NCBI GenBank assembly: GCA_034412795.1
Contig: DAOUMD010000032.1
Coordinates: forward strand, 1-64,000
DNA length: 64,000 bases
Origin: JAUVPY01 sp034412795
GTDB lineage: Bacteria > Chloroflexota > Anaerolineae > 4572-78 > NAK82
Direction: 5' to 3'
Part shown: piece by piece, positions 31,701-40,899 of the stretch
How positions within the stretch are numbered: position 1 is the stretch's first letter
Layout of the letters: each line of letters starts with the position of its first letter
The notes under the pieces: model-generated
Told to the model about the DNA's origin: nothing
What the model saw: the letters and a program-made list of their open reading frames with translations, nothing else
Database searches by the model: none
Translations under genes and position numbers: made by a program

Positions 31701-34700
31701 GATACTGCGCGTGTGGGAGATATGCAGCGAAGTCCAGATGGGAGCATTGTCCAGGCTACCACCATCGTTATGGTAGAGTTTGAGGTAAGTATCGTAGTTG
31801 CCGGTGGCCAGGTCCGAAAATCCATCGTCATCGACATCAGCCCAGGCTACGCTATGCGTGCTGTCGGTTTCCACCGACGACCACGCCAGCGACAGGCTGC
31901 CGCTGCCGTCGTTGCTATAGACTCGGTTGGGCTGATTTTCGTTGCCGGCTGCCATATCCAGGTCACCGTCGTTGTCCCAGTCGGCCCAGTCGATGCTGCG
32001 GGTATTGTCGGCTTCAGGTGACAGGCTTTGAGGGTCTGCCTGGGGCAAGAGCCCGGCGCCCATCAGGTATACTTTATTCTCTTGACCATAATTGCCGGCG
32101 ACCAAATCCGAGTCGCCGTCGTTGTCATAATCTACCCATGCCAGGCTGGTGGTGTTTGAGCTGTCCGCGGAGTTCCAAACGGGGCTGGCCGACAGCCCGG
32201 TCCCGGCCGGTTCATATAGATAGTTGGGGCCGTAGTTTCCCACCGCCAGGTAGATCTTCTGTCCAATGGGATGGATTGCACTGGCCGTCGACGTGGGCTC
32301 GAAGTCGAATCTGCGCCTCACGTCATAGCCCGCGAAAGATTTCGAGCCGCCGGGAATCTCATCCGTTTCATCCTCTGGAGCACCATAGGCACCCGAGAAG
32401 AGATCGGATCCGGAATAGTCGGTGTACTTCATGTCATAAAACTTCCACCGCACGGTTCCGCTCTGGAACAGAATGACCTTGTATGCCAGTTGGTGGTACA
32501 AGTACCCGTCGCCTGGGTACGGGTTGGCAAAGTCATAGTCGGTTGTGCCCATCCAGGTGATCGCAACCCGCTCCGAGTCGCCCTCAACAAATACGCCGGT
32601 CCGCAAATCGTCATTGGCGGCAAATATCGCATCTATCTGGTTCAAGTGGTTGTTAAGCTTATGTGTATAGGGGGCAGAACCTTCTTGACACGACTCGGAG
32701 GCTTCCAGGAGTTCGATCAGGCCGTTGGTGTTAACGCAGATGTTGGTGATATTTCGGCCGTAGTAAGGCATATTGAAGGGTAGCGGATGAGCAGATAGAG
32801 CTGCATCATCTTGTGGGGCAAGACTCTGGTCGTAGCCACTCCAGGCACGTTCGGGTACCTGTCCGGCCGCCCAGGTCGTGAACTCGAAAGCACGGTTAGA
32901 TGTGTTACTCGGAATAGCCCCCGAGCCTCCGCTTACGTTGAGCGGCATGGACCAATCGTCCACTTCGTCGTATAGGCCGGCAAAGAAGTCGCTTATCCCA
33001 AAACCGCACGAAGTAATGGTGTAGTTCATTTTGAAGAACTTCCACTCAATGTGGCCGTCCTGGTGGATAATTACCTTAAACAGGAGAGGGTGACTTTCGA
33101 AGGCGTCTTCTCCACCGTCGCAATAGGTGCTGCCCATCCAGGCAATCTCCACCCGGTCTGGGCTGGTCTCCGGCAGGGCCTCGATGATTACACCGCTGAT
33201 CATGTCCGCGCTGGCGGCGAAGATGACATCCACATTGTTGTGACGGTAATAATTGGTGCTGTGCAGGTTGTTCCAGTGGCCGCGAGCCACACAATCCTCG
33301 CCGGCCTCAAGCAACTCGACGTTGCCCTTGGTGTCGACGCAAACCTTGACAATTTCCCGCGTGTTGCTTTGACCAAACGGGAAGCTGAAAGGCAGGGTGT
33401 ATTTCTCGTAGTCCACATCGGCCACCGGGATGCTGGCGTCAAGGTAGGCGATGTCTTCACTCTTGAACCAGGCCAGGCTGTGGGTTGCATCCTCCGGGTC
33501 TCCCTGCCAGATAGGCGTCGATTGGAAAATCCCGTTGGTCTGGGTGTACAACGCGTTTCTCTCGCCGTCATTGCCCCATGCCAGGTCAAAGTCGCCGTCA
33601 TTGTCGTAGTCTTGCCATGCCATGCTGGTGGTGTGTTCCGGGGGGATGGAAGTGTCTCCAAGCGGCAGGCTGAAGTCGCCCAGTTTGAAGCTGTTGTTCT
33701 CGTGCAGGCGGTTATAGGCTCCGTAATCTGCCACGGCCAGGTCAAGATCACCGTCAAAGTCGCTATCGCCCCAGGCCACGTGATAGCTGCTCTCCTCGCC
33801 GACCGGGTACCAGACTGTATCTTTCGTCAGTGGCCCGATTAGACACTCGTCAGGGACAAAGGTGCCACCGCCATCGTTGTCGTACACCCTTGCCAGGCAC
33901 AAATTGTGCTTGTGACGCGCGCCGGGATCGAAAAAGCTGGCGGCAGCCAGATCGAGCGTCTCGTCGCCGTTGTAGTCGGCCATGTCGATACGCCATAGGA
34001 CGTCGGTGGTGGTAAAAACCTGGGCGGGGCTGGAGAAGTTGGCGTAGTCAAAGATATAGTTGACGCCGCGCCGCAGACCGGCGGTTGTGGTATAGTAGTC
34101 GCCCACCGAGATCAATTCCAGATCCTGGTCGCCATCAATATCGCCCCACCGTACGCCAAAGGCGCGGCGATTGTATGTCCCGATCGACGTCAGCTTGCCC
34201 TCGTCGTTGCGATAAACTGAAGTCTGGCTGTTGGTGCCCAGGGCCAGGTCCAGGTCGCCGTCCCGGTCGAAATCCCCCCAGTCCTGGTCGTAGCCGCCTG
34301 GTTCGGCAGAGCAGCCGCTCGGCCCGACGATCAACGGCTGTCCGGAATCGTTTTGTAGGGACGAATCTTTGAGCACCACTGTGGTCTGGGTCTCGGTGCT
34401 GGGAAGGACAGAACCATCTATACCGAAGACCACGCTGGCCATGTTGTTGATGTAGGCGCCGGCCGGCTGGCAATCTACCCTGGCCGTAAATGCCAGAGTC
34501 CTTTTCTCACCGGCCGGAATGGGGAATGCGCTCCAAACGACCGCTTTGGTGACCTGCAGTACGAAATCGTTCGTGTCCGTGTCTCTACCCGAGGAAGGGA
34601 TAGAGATGATTGTCTCTTCGACCTCCAGACTGCAATTGGTGCCCGGGGAGACGGACCCATCGGTGACGCATTGCACATCGAACAGAGTGCCGGCCGGCAA

Positions 34701-35084
34701 GATGTCGGTGACTTTTGAGATGTCGATTGCGTCGCCGGTGACGTTGGTAATAACAATCGTGTAAGTTATCGTATCTCCATTGCTGACGGTAGCGCCCAGA
34801 ATAGGGTCCGAACTCGTCTGCACGCTTTTATGGATAACCAGGTCGGCGGCCAGGGGCCGGGGTTGTGGGATAAAACCGACCTCCGATGATGACAGCTCGG
34901 GAGGCAGCCGCCACGTCTGTCCCCTGGCTGGAACATGGGAAGCGTCGCGCCCTCCGGGCCCGGCGCTGGCCTGACTGATTTTACCCGTTACCGAGCCAGC
35001 CACCAGGAGCAGCACGACCAGGACCAGCCCGGCAGCCAGGGCCATTGCTATTCGCATAATCGGTTTACAGTGCATCTGTCTCAT
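28737..35084 (-). CDS. Giant surface protein with FG-GAP, nidogen-like, PKD and FN3 domains
   Basis: About 2115 residues. A signal anchor (IMRIAMALAAGLVLVVLLL) is followed by a DUF11-type beta domain (VIHKSVQTSSDP, near residue 85 onward). Next are more than 25 FG-GAP/VCBS units of the form W-x-D-x-D-x-DGDLDLAxGN, integrin-alpha-like blades with calcium-type Asp loops. Two nidogen-like beta domains interrupt the array (LPFSFPFGQSNTREIV and LPFNMPYYGRNITNI, each with a DRVEIAWMG or ERVAITWMG core). The end has a PKD domain (YTWDLGDGT) and a fibronectin type III domain (LGYHVYRSPRPG). It should be a cell-surface or matrix protein. ATG 35084 gives a normal export signal; ATG 35141 would overlap the upstream gene by 14 bp. 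Confidence 0.85.
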   Translation of the reverse strand: MRQMHCKPIMRIAMALAAGLVLVVLLLVAGSVTGKISQASAGPGGRDASHVPARGQTWRLPPELSSSEVGFIPQPRPLAADLVIHKSVQTSSDPILGATVSNGDTITYTIVITNVTGDAIDISKVTDILPAGTLFDVQCVTDGSVSPGTNCSLEVEETIISIPSSGRDTDTNDFVLQVTKAVVWSAFPIPAGEKRTLAFTARVDCQPAGAYINNMASVVFGIDGSVLPSTETQTTVVLKDSSLQNDSGQPLIVGPSGCSAEPGGYDQDWGDFDRDGDLDLALGTNSQTSVYRNDEGKLTSIGTYNRRAFGVRWGDIDGDQDLELISVGDYYTTTAGLRRGVNYIFDYANFSSPAQVFTTTDVLWRIDMADYNGDETLDLAAASFFDPGARHKHNLCLARVYDNDGGGTFVPDECLIGPLTKDTVWYPVGEESSYHVAWGDSDFDGDLDLAVADYGAYNRLHENNSFKLGDFSLPLGDTSIPPEHTTSMAWQDYDNDGDFDLAWGNDGERNALYTQTNGIFQSTPIWQGDPEDATHSLAWFKSEDIAYLDASIPVADVDYEKYTLPFSFPFGQSNTREIVKVCVDTKGNVELLEAGEDCVARGHWNNLHSTNYYRHNNVDVIFAASADMISGVIIEALPETSPDRVEIAWMGSTYCDGGEDAFESHPLLFKVIIHQDGHIEWKFFKMNYTITSCGFGISDFFAGLYDEVDDWSMPLNVSGGSGAIPSNTSNRAFEFTTWAAGQVPERAWSGYDQSLAPQDDAALSAHPLPFNMPYYGRNITNICVNTNGLIELLEASESCQEGSAPYTHKLNNHLNQIDAIFAANDDLRTGVFVEGDSERVAITWMGTTDYDFANPYPGDGYLYHQLAYKVILFQSGTVRWKFYDMKYTDYSGSDLFSGAYGAPEDETDEIPGGSKSFAGYDVRRRFDFEPTSTASAIHPIGQKIYLAVGNYGPNYLYEPAGTGLSASPVWNSADSSNTTSLAWVDYDNDGDSDLVAGNYGQENKVYLMGAGLLPQADPQSLSPEADNTRSIDWADWDNDGDLDMAAGNENQPNRVYSNDGSGSLSLAWSSVETDSTHSVAWADVDDDGFSDLATGNYDTYLKLYHNDGGSLDNAPIWTSLHISHTRSIAWGDVDGDGDLDLAVANDGDRNALYQNRRYFLIGNEKRELGTVNDLAWGDYDNDGYPDLAIGGVDLEFPGGGFVYLVKNTSVSGQRKLAFTNKAAIQLDQGVDTELFDLAWGDYNRDGYLDLAAAFPDAEQVKLYRNQGGSDDWTVGQTLNGITSYGIDWADLQSDGWLDLAVAESSQDAAPELKIYLNQAGMDVSYFSSQATLVPESDLVTGTVTSLRCIDRDNDGDLDLSAVNLKRESQQFTTYGSFLNPALTLDNRVGNSGFKASGVAWGDYDGDGLLDLLYSASPDLDGSSPNPDSTRLYLNTGQGFTLAGSSAGGDPTFDSGGRRVAVFGDYDGDGDLEIADGVPGGQIKLYGHNASPQTINGVEAYSLGWGDADGDGFLDLFAGGKLSGARQNYVFINQGTSPFLDASAPCWTSSQLERTTSVAWADYDGDFYLDFVVGNCNSDLSESIQLYHNDGDDSFSLVSGSGLPADGWCTHSVDWADYDSDGDPDLAIGNDNERSYVYENLDSFSGTFSQVWSSTLSANTRSVAWGDWNGDGRPELALGNYGQQDQVYANIDTTDGTRLLWLWESAQAYQTTGLAWGDADSDGDLDLAFAQNDPMQLNGVYENGYVSPAHHGQLGDMPLPRNPSYLVVHRPGTNDAYAISSGVLNDYTIPITYTVFDPDGPRSAGNPSGDDIIVDRTWFEYSLNGGATWQEAVISGTTSHDGTTSRQGETATVIWDSEANGAVGDYVLFRVGIVHQKPAGPIQRASTWAVSPPFRVQALTCEWPADASIRITVNDVLTNTVAASQTIKLQSGIGAGTGVLTYTWDLGDGTTQVMNWVEHKYTTPGTYTVALTITGEPCPVIREAMATALVVVQEATTSQPLTNSLYLPIILRPGGVSGAVAGAPSQVSGLRGRMRSSQTTLSWTPNPAAEAVLGYHVYRSPRPGTGDFELIAAVASDAASYTDATAGCGYIYYVTAFNAAGESPPSTASYVSRPCR

Positions 35085-35127
35085 TTGTGTACCTAGCTGA
35101 TGTTCGTCCAGGTGCTTTGGACATTCT

Positions 35128-38100
35128 TTACGGACAGGCATCGCTGGCCCAACTCGTTCCGCTCGACTCAGTTTCCTGGGGGGACAGATCGAGCCCCTCG
35201 TAGAGGGTAACTATGTAATAGACCTTTCCGCAGCCACCTCCCACGTCTGTCCACGATCTGGCGTCAGGATCCAAGATCTCCTGCTGGAACGAGAAGTCAT
35301 TGCCGGGCGGCACGTCGGAACGATAGAGCTTAAAGCCCAGAATATCATCTTCGTCGCCCGACCATGACCACCTGAGCTCGTTGTCGTCGCCGTTGGTGGT
35401 ACCACCTACACTGGAGGGAGGTTGAGGAGTAGACTTGGACACCACCTTGATTTCCAGGGACTCGTCACTGGCTCCGCCAACTCCTTGCACGACCAGGGTG
35501 TACTCTTTGGGGTTTTCGTTTGAAGGCGCAGTTTTAACCGAAAACTTAAACATTTCCAATTCGTTCTTGCCAGGACCGAAGGACTGGTTGATAGGGGACA
35601 GCGTGACACTCTCAGCGTCTGTCGACGTCTCCCAGCTTAGCTTGATGTCCGTGCCCACCACCACCTCGTACTCGTCATCGTCGATGCGCTCGACCTTGTC
35701 CACGTCGGCGGAATTGCTGGGCTCGACCTTGAAGAAGAAGATGCTGGGCGCAGGAATCGGGGTCTCGGTAGGCGGCGGCGGCGTGGGCGTCGGCGTCGGC
35801 TCATCGACCTGGACCTGGGTATTCTGGCTGTCTTTTTGATCGTAGTTGAAAGCGGCCAGCACAAACAACGTAGTTTCCTCAACGAGAACCTCGATGGAGC
35901 CCTCTGCTTCCAGGTTAGTGATGGGGTTAGATAGGCTGGGACCACTGATCTCCACGTTGGTGACCTCGCCCGTCACCGACCACTCCAGGGTCACCAGGTT
36001 GTCATCGCCGCTGACCAGTGTATCGGGGACGGCGCGGAAATACGCAATCTCTGGCGGTGTAGGTGTCCCGGTCGGTGTAGGAGCTGGGGTGACGCCCACT
36101 TCCTGGCGAGCCACGGCGGTCGCCTCGCCCCTGACTGCTTTCAAAGTATAGAGGGTGGTTCGGGTCGGTTGCCGGTTGATGGACGGCCCATCGGGTCCCA
36201 CTTCGATAGGTCTGTCCAGCGGATCATCAGATTCGATCGAGACCTGGTCGGCGCCCGATACCCGCCAACTCAAAAGGACCGGGGTGCCCTCAATGACCGC
36301 ATTGGGTTGCGCGATAAAGAAGTTGATGTCCGGCGGCGGCGTAAAGATCTCAACCAGGGCGTTGTCCGTCTCGGGATTGCCGTTGGTGTACTGGTTGTAA
36401 GCCTCGAAGATGTAAACAGTATCCGCTTGCGGAGTTACCTGATAGGTGCCGGTGGCTTGTGGCTCTTCAAATGCCTCCAGCACCAGGCCGTCCTGGGTCC
36501 TGATCTCCAGCCGGGTGGCGTGCTGCACCTCCCATCCCAATGTGACAGATTCCCCCGCCTCCACGGCTGTCTGTTCGGGTGTGACCTCGACGCGCGGCAG
36601 GACAGGAACCACCACCACGTCGTAGGTGGCAGTGCGCGCCACACGGGGGAAGAGGGTTGACAGCCAGTTCTCAACCGTCAGACGATACACCGTGTCGAAT
36701 TGGGGCGCATCTACGACGTGGCCGCTCGGGCCTTTCAGCTCTGTCTCCACAACTTCATATGTGTTGTCGGGAGCGCCAGCGTTTTTGCGCTCCAGGGTCA
36801 GATTCAAAGCTGCACCGTTGATCCGATTGAGAACATGAGAGGGACCCCAGCGCTTGAAGCGAGATCCATTGTAGAGCAGCGTCAACTCATTATCTGTGGC
36901 TTCCACCCGCTGGCCCTCCTCGCTGTAAAGCCGGGGATGGGGGCCGGGGATGAAGAGAAAGACAATTATAATGCCCAGCATCAAGAGCATAAGCAGAATG
37001 TGCCAGAAACCAATGAGCGGCGCACTTTTCAATTGCCCCAAGACCATGCGCGGCGTCTGGCCTGCTTCAAGCAGAGTGGTAGTGATGGTAAAAGAATGGT
37101 TATGTTTGCGTAAGGCGATCAGCCGGCGCGAGCGAGGTGTGATGCTCAGTGGGATGGTGGCAGCCTCTTCGGGCGACAGACGCATTTCGGCCTGGGTGGC
37201 CAGGCTCACTTCGTGGCCTGGAACCCGAAACTCAAAGCTGCACGCGCGCTCATCATCTGTGCCTTCCAGGCGGAACAGGGCATCGCTGTTGCCGTAATTG
37301 GCAATGGGAAGAGTCGCCTCACCCGACTGCTTGAACCAGGAGACCGATTGCCGCTTGGGTGACAGTTCCCCCAAGGCAAACTCAAAGTAGGGATTGAGAG
37401 TCAAGGTAGCCCCCAGCCGGGTGAAACGCCCCGGGTGATTGGGCGAGCTCACGACGACGGCAAAATGGTGCACACCAGCCCGGCTAGATGCCTGGCGGGG
37501 CGGGTTGATGGTGATAGTTACCGTGGCCTGCTGTCCCTCGTAGAGGTTGACTTGGGGCGGCATAATAGTGACCCACTCCTCATCCAGCCCCCCCACGCCA
37601 ATCTGGAACATGGCCACGATGGGCCCACCGTTGATTACCGTCACCTGGAGGGTGGCACTTTGCTCCACGTTGATGGTCCACTCCCGCTCCGAGATTTCGG
37701 CCATGACCACGTCGTCAGTCTGATCCAGAGGACGGGCGGTCAGACCCACCGTGCGCTGAAGCGAGGCGACTGTGGCTGGCGCTACCGCTGCTGCTGGTGA
37801 CTGATCTACCGGCAGTGTACCCGGCATTGAAACAGGCAATGCCGCCTCCGGGACAGGCAAGCCGGTCGCGGCAGCCACCATTGTTTCAGATGGCGGCCCT
37901 TGCGAGACCTGCGGCACAGTCGTGGGCATTACCTGTCTTTCGGGAAGTGGCTGCGGGACGGGAGGCGGCGCTGACACTGAGTTGGGCAAGACGGCATCTG
38001 TGGCTTCTAACAACATGAGCGTGTGGCCGTCAATCTCAATGGTGTCCAAGTGACGAACTTCCTGCGCTGTGTTGGGTAACAAGTCCTGGCCACCAACACT

Positions 38101-38310
38101 GGTCTCACCCCCCTGGCTGAGGACGATCAAGCGGATTGGCTTTTGCCGATGGTCCAGCATGGCGTGAAAGGCGGCGACCCCAGGGCTGTCAATGACGATA
38201 TCGTTCTCGATGTGGCGCCCGATATTGGTAATACCGCGAGCCGGGTCCAGGTCAACAAACTCTATTTCCCCGCTGTCTCGGATGATCTCAAGTTGATCTC
38301 GGCTTAGCAT
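35128..38310 (-). CDS. FHA-Ig-FN3 membrane protein
   Basis: 1060 residues in clear order. An N-terminal FHA-like domain (residues 10-105: TNIGRHIENDIVIDSPGVAA, then FHAML) lacks the usual Ser-x-x-His spacing. A Pro/Ala linker leads to two beta domains, the second of which (FEFALGELSPKRQSVSWF ... TPRSRRLIAL) is also found in the transglycosylase at 20 kb. A membrane helix follows at about 437-455. Outside it lie three or four Ig-like domains, each with a LxWxV core, separated by PTPTPPP linkers, and a terminal FN3 domain ending ASDACP. The protein links a cytoplasmic phospho-reading module with the envelope. It overlaps or abuts the giant FG-GAP gene. Confidence 0.82.
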   Translation of the reverse strand: MLSRDQLEIIRDSGEIEFVDLDPARGITNIGRHIENDIVIDSPGVAAFHAMLDHRQKPIRLIVLSQGGETSVGGQDLLPNTAQEVRHLDTIEIDGHTLMLLEATDAVLPNSVSAPPPVPQPLPERQVMPTTVPQVSQGPPSETMVAAATGLPVPEAALPVSMPGTLPVDQSPAAAVAPATVASLQRTVGLTARPLDQTDDVVMAEISEREWTINVEQSATLQVTVINGGPIVAMFQIGVGGLDEEWVTIMPPQVNLYEGQQATVTITINPPRQASSRAGVHHFAVVVSSPNHPGRFTRLGATLTLNPYFEFALGELSPKRQSVSWFKQSGEATLPIANYGNSDALFRLEGTDDERACSFEFRVPGHEVSLATQAEMRLSPEEAATIPLSITPRSRRLIALRKHNHSFTITTTLLEAGQTPRMVLGQLKSAPLIGFWHILLMLLMLGIIIVFLFIPGPHPRLYSEEGQRVEATDNELTLLYNGSRFKRWGPSHVLNRINGAALNLTLERKNAGAPDNTYEVVETELKGPSGHVVDAPQFDTVYRLTVENWLSTLFPRVARTATYDVVVVPVLPRVEVTPEQTAVEAGESVTLGWEVQHATRLEIRTQDGLVLEAFEEPQATGTYQVTPQADTVYIFEAYNQYTNGNPETDNALVEIFTPPPDINFFIAQPNAVIEGTPVLLSWRVSGADQVSIESDDPLDRPIEVGPDGPSINRQPTRTTLYTLKAVRGEATAVARQEVGVTPAPTPTGTPTPPEIAYFRAVPDTLVSGDDNLVTLEWSVTGEVTNVEISGPSLSNPITNLEAEGSIEVLVEETTLFVLAAFNYDQKDSQNTQVQVDEPTPTPTPPPPTETPIPAPSIFFFKVEPSNSADVDKVERIDDDEYEVVVGTDIKLSWETSTDAESVTLSPINQSFGPGKNELEMFKFSVKTAPSNENPKEYTLVVQGVGGASDESLEIKVVSKSTPQPPSSVGGTTNGDDNELRWSWSGDEDDILGFKLYRSDVPPGNDFSFQQEILDPDARSWTDVGGGCGKVYYIVTLYEGLDLSPQETESSGTSWASDACP

Positions 38311-38353
38311 AGAAATACCTGGCCTCTCTGTATGGACAGTGTCGCAGCTTTCG

Positions 38354-40840
38354 CTATCGCATCAGCAATAGCGCAGTCGCCCCTATCACCACGAACGTAA
38401 CCGTCATGAATAGCATGAAGAGCAATAGCCGGCGGAACCACGAGATACCTTGAATTTGGACGTGCCCATTTTCGTTCAGCCAGGGGGACTCGGCTGGCTC
38501 CACCGCCTTGGACATAACCCGAAAGCTGTAACGCTGGCTCCGACCGGGATTCAGGGGGGTGATCAGCATGTCAATGGGCAGTGTCTCACCTCGGTCCACA
38601 TAAGGAGTCTCAGAACAGGTCTCGCTGATGGGATGAATAGGCGTCACGGTAGCGAAGGCCTGACGATCCTTGGTTGCACGACGTGGCTGCTGGGTGCTGC
38701 TGGGCGCTGCTCCCCGGGGAGGTACCATCTTCGCCCCTGGAGCAAGCCGGGAGACCTGGCCGGCTTTACCTCGGGCCTGCGCTGTAGTGCGGTTGATCTT
38801 GCTCTGGGTTTGGTAGACCGGACGGGCTACCTGCTGAACCGCTGAACCGGCGGAGCCGGGTAGTACCGAGCCGACGGCGGTCAGGGTACTGGCGAGCGCA
38901 TTACCAGTTCGCATCACCTGACCAGCGCTTTCTTTCACGCTACTGCCAGTCGCTGCGCCAGGCGGCGGGGCGGTGGGAGCCAATGTCTCATCTGCCGCCC
39001 CTGGAATAGGCCGGGAGACCTGGCCGGCTTCGATGACCATCTTGTTGCGCGTCTCACGGTCAGGCGACTCATATCCGTTGCCGTTGACAGACAGTCGAGG
39101 CAGGTCCACGCCGTTCAGCATAAATTGAAACTTGAGCGCGCCCATTGGGTCCTCCGCCCGCAGGATGTAATAACTACCGACGTTCCCCAGGTTGGAGATT
39201 TCCAGGCGATACGTCTTTTGTTGCCGTCGCTTCTGGGTTCTAATGGCCGACAGCAGGCCAATGAGATTGACAATTAGAACGACCAGAGCGATTGCGACAA
39301 TGCTCGCCTGTTTGCGGAGTTTCGCCGCTGACTCGAAACCAAGGCGCTCCGGCAAGCCAGGTTGGGGTGCTTCCGGCTCGGATACCGGGGCCAGAAAGTG
39401 CATCTCAAGCTCTGTCTCGCCGGTGCGTCCCAGGTGATCCGCAGCCCGGACTGTAATACGGTGTGCCCCCGGATCATAGGTGCTGGTGTTTAGCGAGAAT
39501 TGATACGGGGACGTGTCGCGCGTCCCGACCAGTTTGCCATCTACGAGATATTCGACGCGCGCCAACTCCTCGAGGGACTCAATCTTGACGGCGATGGGGA
39601 CCTGGTCGCCAATATTCAACTCTGTCTGGGGAACAGAAGCGGTCACCACCACCGGCCAGGTGACTTGAAGGTTAAGCGTAGTCTGGCCCGTGTTACCTGC
39701 CTGATCGGTCACCACGACGTTGAGGCGATAAGTACCGGAATCCAAGCTGCTGGTATCCCATTCGTAGCGGTAGGGTGGCCCGGTGACTTCCGCCAAGAGC
39801 TCCTCGTTCAGCCAATAGGCGACCGACGCGAGGCGGGTTGGCGCTGTGGCCTGGATGGCGAGATTAACGGTGCCTGACACAGTCTCGCCTTCGCTCAGTG
39901 AGGGCAGGCTGACACTCACATCGCCGGGCACTGCGGTGAAGTGGCCGGCGGCCTCGCCTACTTTATCCTGGTACACGACTTTGATGATCATGTCGTGTTC
40001 CCCCCCGTCGGCTTTGAGACCGGACTGGAAGATTAGCTTATAGGCACCTTGTCTAAGCAACTCGCCCACTGACTGAGCGCTGGTGACTACTTGCTCTGGA
40101 CCGGAAGACACAAAAGAACGGCCGCCTGTCGCCGCCGCAATGGTTTCCACTGCCTCAGGCGAAACTCTATCAAAGCCGATCACATAGATGGGTATCTTAG
40201 CTGATGCCGCGAGGCTAATGATGTCATCTACCGGTTGGAAGCCCACGTTGTCGGAACTGTTGGTCAGCATTACAACTGCTTTGAGGCCCGTGGGGAAAGC
40301 AGTTACCATATTGACGGCCTCAACCGCCGCCTGGTTAAAGGCGGTCATATTTCCTTCGGGGCGCAGATTGTCTACGGCTTCGATGAGCGCTGCCTTATCC
40401 TCCGTAAACTGCTGAACGATGGTCACCTCATCGTAAAAGGCGATTATGGCTACCCTGTCCTGGGGTTCCAGTTGATTGATGAGCGTTTTAGCCCCCTCTT
40501 TCACCTGGGCCAGCGCTTCGGCCTTCATGCTCAGATCCAGGGCCAGGACCAAACGTACCCCCTGGGATGCATCCTTGGCTAGCGTGATTGCCTCGCTGGG
40601 TACCTGGTGGACGCCATCCTCAAAAATCTGAAAGTCAGCCGCGTTAAGGTCATCCCGGGGACCGCTCTCATCCGAAACAGTCAGCAGTAGGCTTATCTGG
40701 GGAAACGCCTGATTTTCCACCCGTGATAGCGTAACGGTCGCCGCGCCGTTCTGGGCCTGAGCGCCGGCTGCCAGACTAAGAGCCAGGCTCACAACCAGCA
40801 CGGTTATCAAGATAACCCTGAACAGGTGAGTCTTGTCCAT
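38354..40840 (-). CDS. VWA domain membrane protein with Ig-like modules
   Basis: ATG 40840 follows AGGTGG and starts a signal peptide (to about residue 30, AGAQAQ). A von Willebrand A domain spans about 70-270, but its MIDAS reads DLSMK instead of DxSxS; the later T and D positions (MLTNSSD) are kept. Two Ig-like Bacterial-Ig/Y-Y-Y modules follow (VSVSLPSLSEGETVSGTV, and a PVVVTASVP copy) with the phrase PYRYEWDTSSLDSG. A central helix at about 525-545, a basic cytoplasmic part of 240 residues and a C-terminal helix complete it. It is encoded between two FHA proteins in the same direction. Confidence 0.8.
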   Translation of the reverse strand: MDKTHLFRVILITVLVVSLALSLAAGAQAQNGAATVTLSRVENQAFPQISLLLTVSDESGPRDDLNAADFQIFEDGVHQVPSEAITLAKDASQGVRLVLALDLSMKAEALAQVKEGAKTLINQLEPQDRVAIIAFYDEVTIVQQFTEDKAALIEAVDNLRPEGNMTAFNQAAVEAVNMVTAFPTGLKAVVMLTNSSDNVGFQPVDDIISLAASAKIPIYVIGFDRVSPEAVETIAAATGGRSFVSSGPEQVVTSAQSVGELLRQGAYKLIFQSGLKADGGEHDMIIKVVYQDKVGEAAGHFTAVPGDVSVSLPSLSEGETVSGTVNLAIQATAPTRLASVAYWLNEELLAEVTGPPYRYEWDTSSLDSGTYRLNVVVTDQAGNTGQTTLNLQVTWPVVVTASVPQTELNIGDQVPIAVKIESLEELARVEYLVDGKLVGTRDTSPYQFSLNTSTYDPGAHRITVRAADHLGRTGETELEMHFLAPVSEPEAPQPGLPERLGFESAAKLRKQASIVAIALVVLIVNLIGLLSAIRTQKRRQQKTYRLEISNLGNVGSYYILRAEDPMGALKFQFMLNGVDLPRLSVNGNGYESPDRETRNKMVIEAGQVSRPIPGAADETLAPTAPPPGAATGSSVKESAGQVMRTGNALASTLTAVGSVLPGSAGSAVQQVARPVYQTQSKINRTTAQARGKAGQVSRLAPGAKMVPPRGAAPSSTQQPRRATKDRQAFATVTPIHPISETCSETPYVDRGETLPIDMLITPLNPGRSQRYSFRVMSKAVEPAESPWLNENGHVQIQGISWFRRLLLFMLFMTVTFVVIGATALLLMR

Positions 40841-40899
40841 AAGCCACCTATATTCCAGACAACTCAAAATCACCAGTCTCCCAACGTTGCAAGAGAGTC

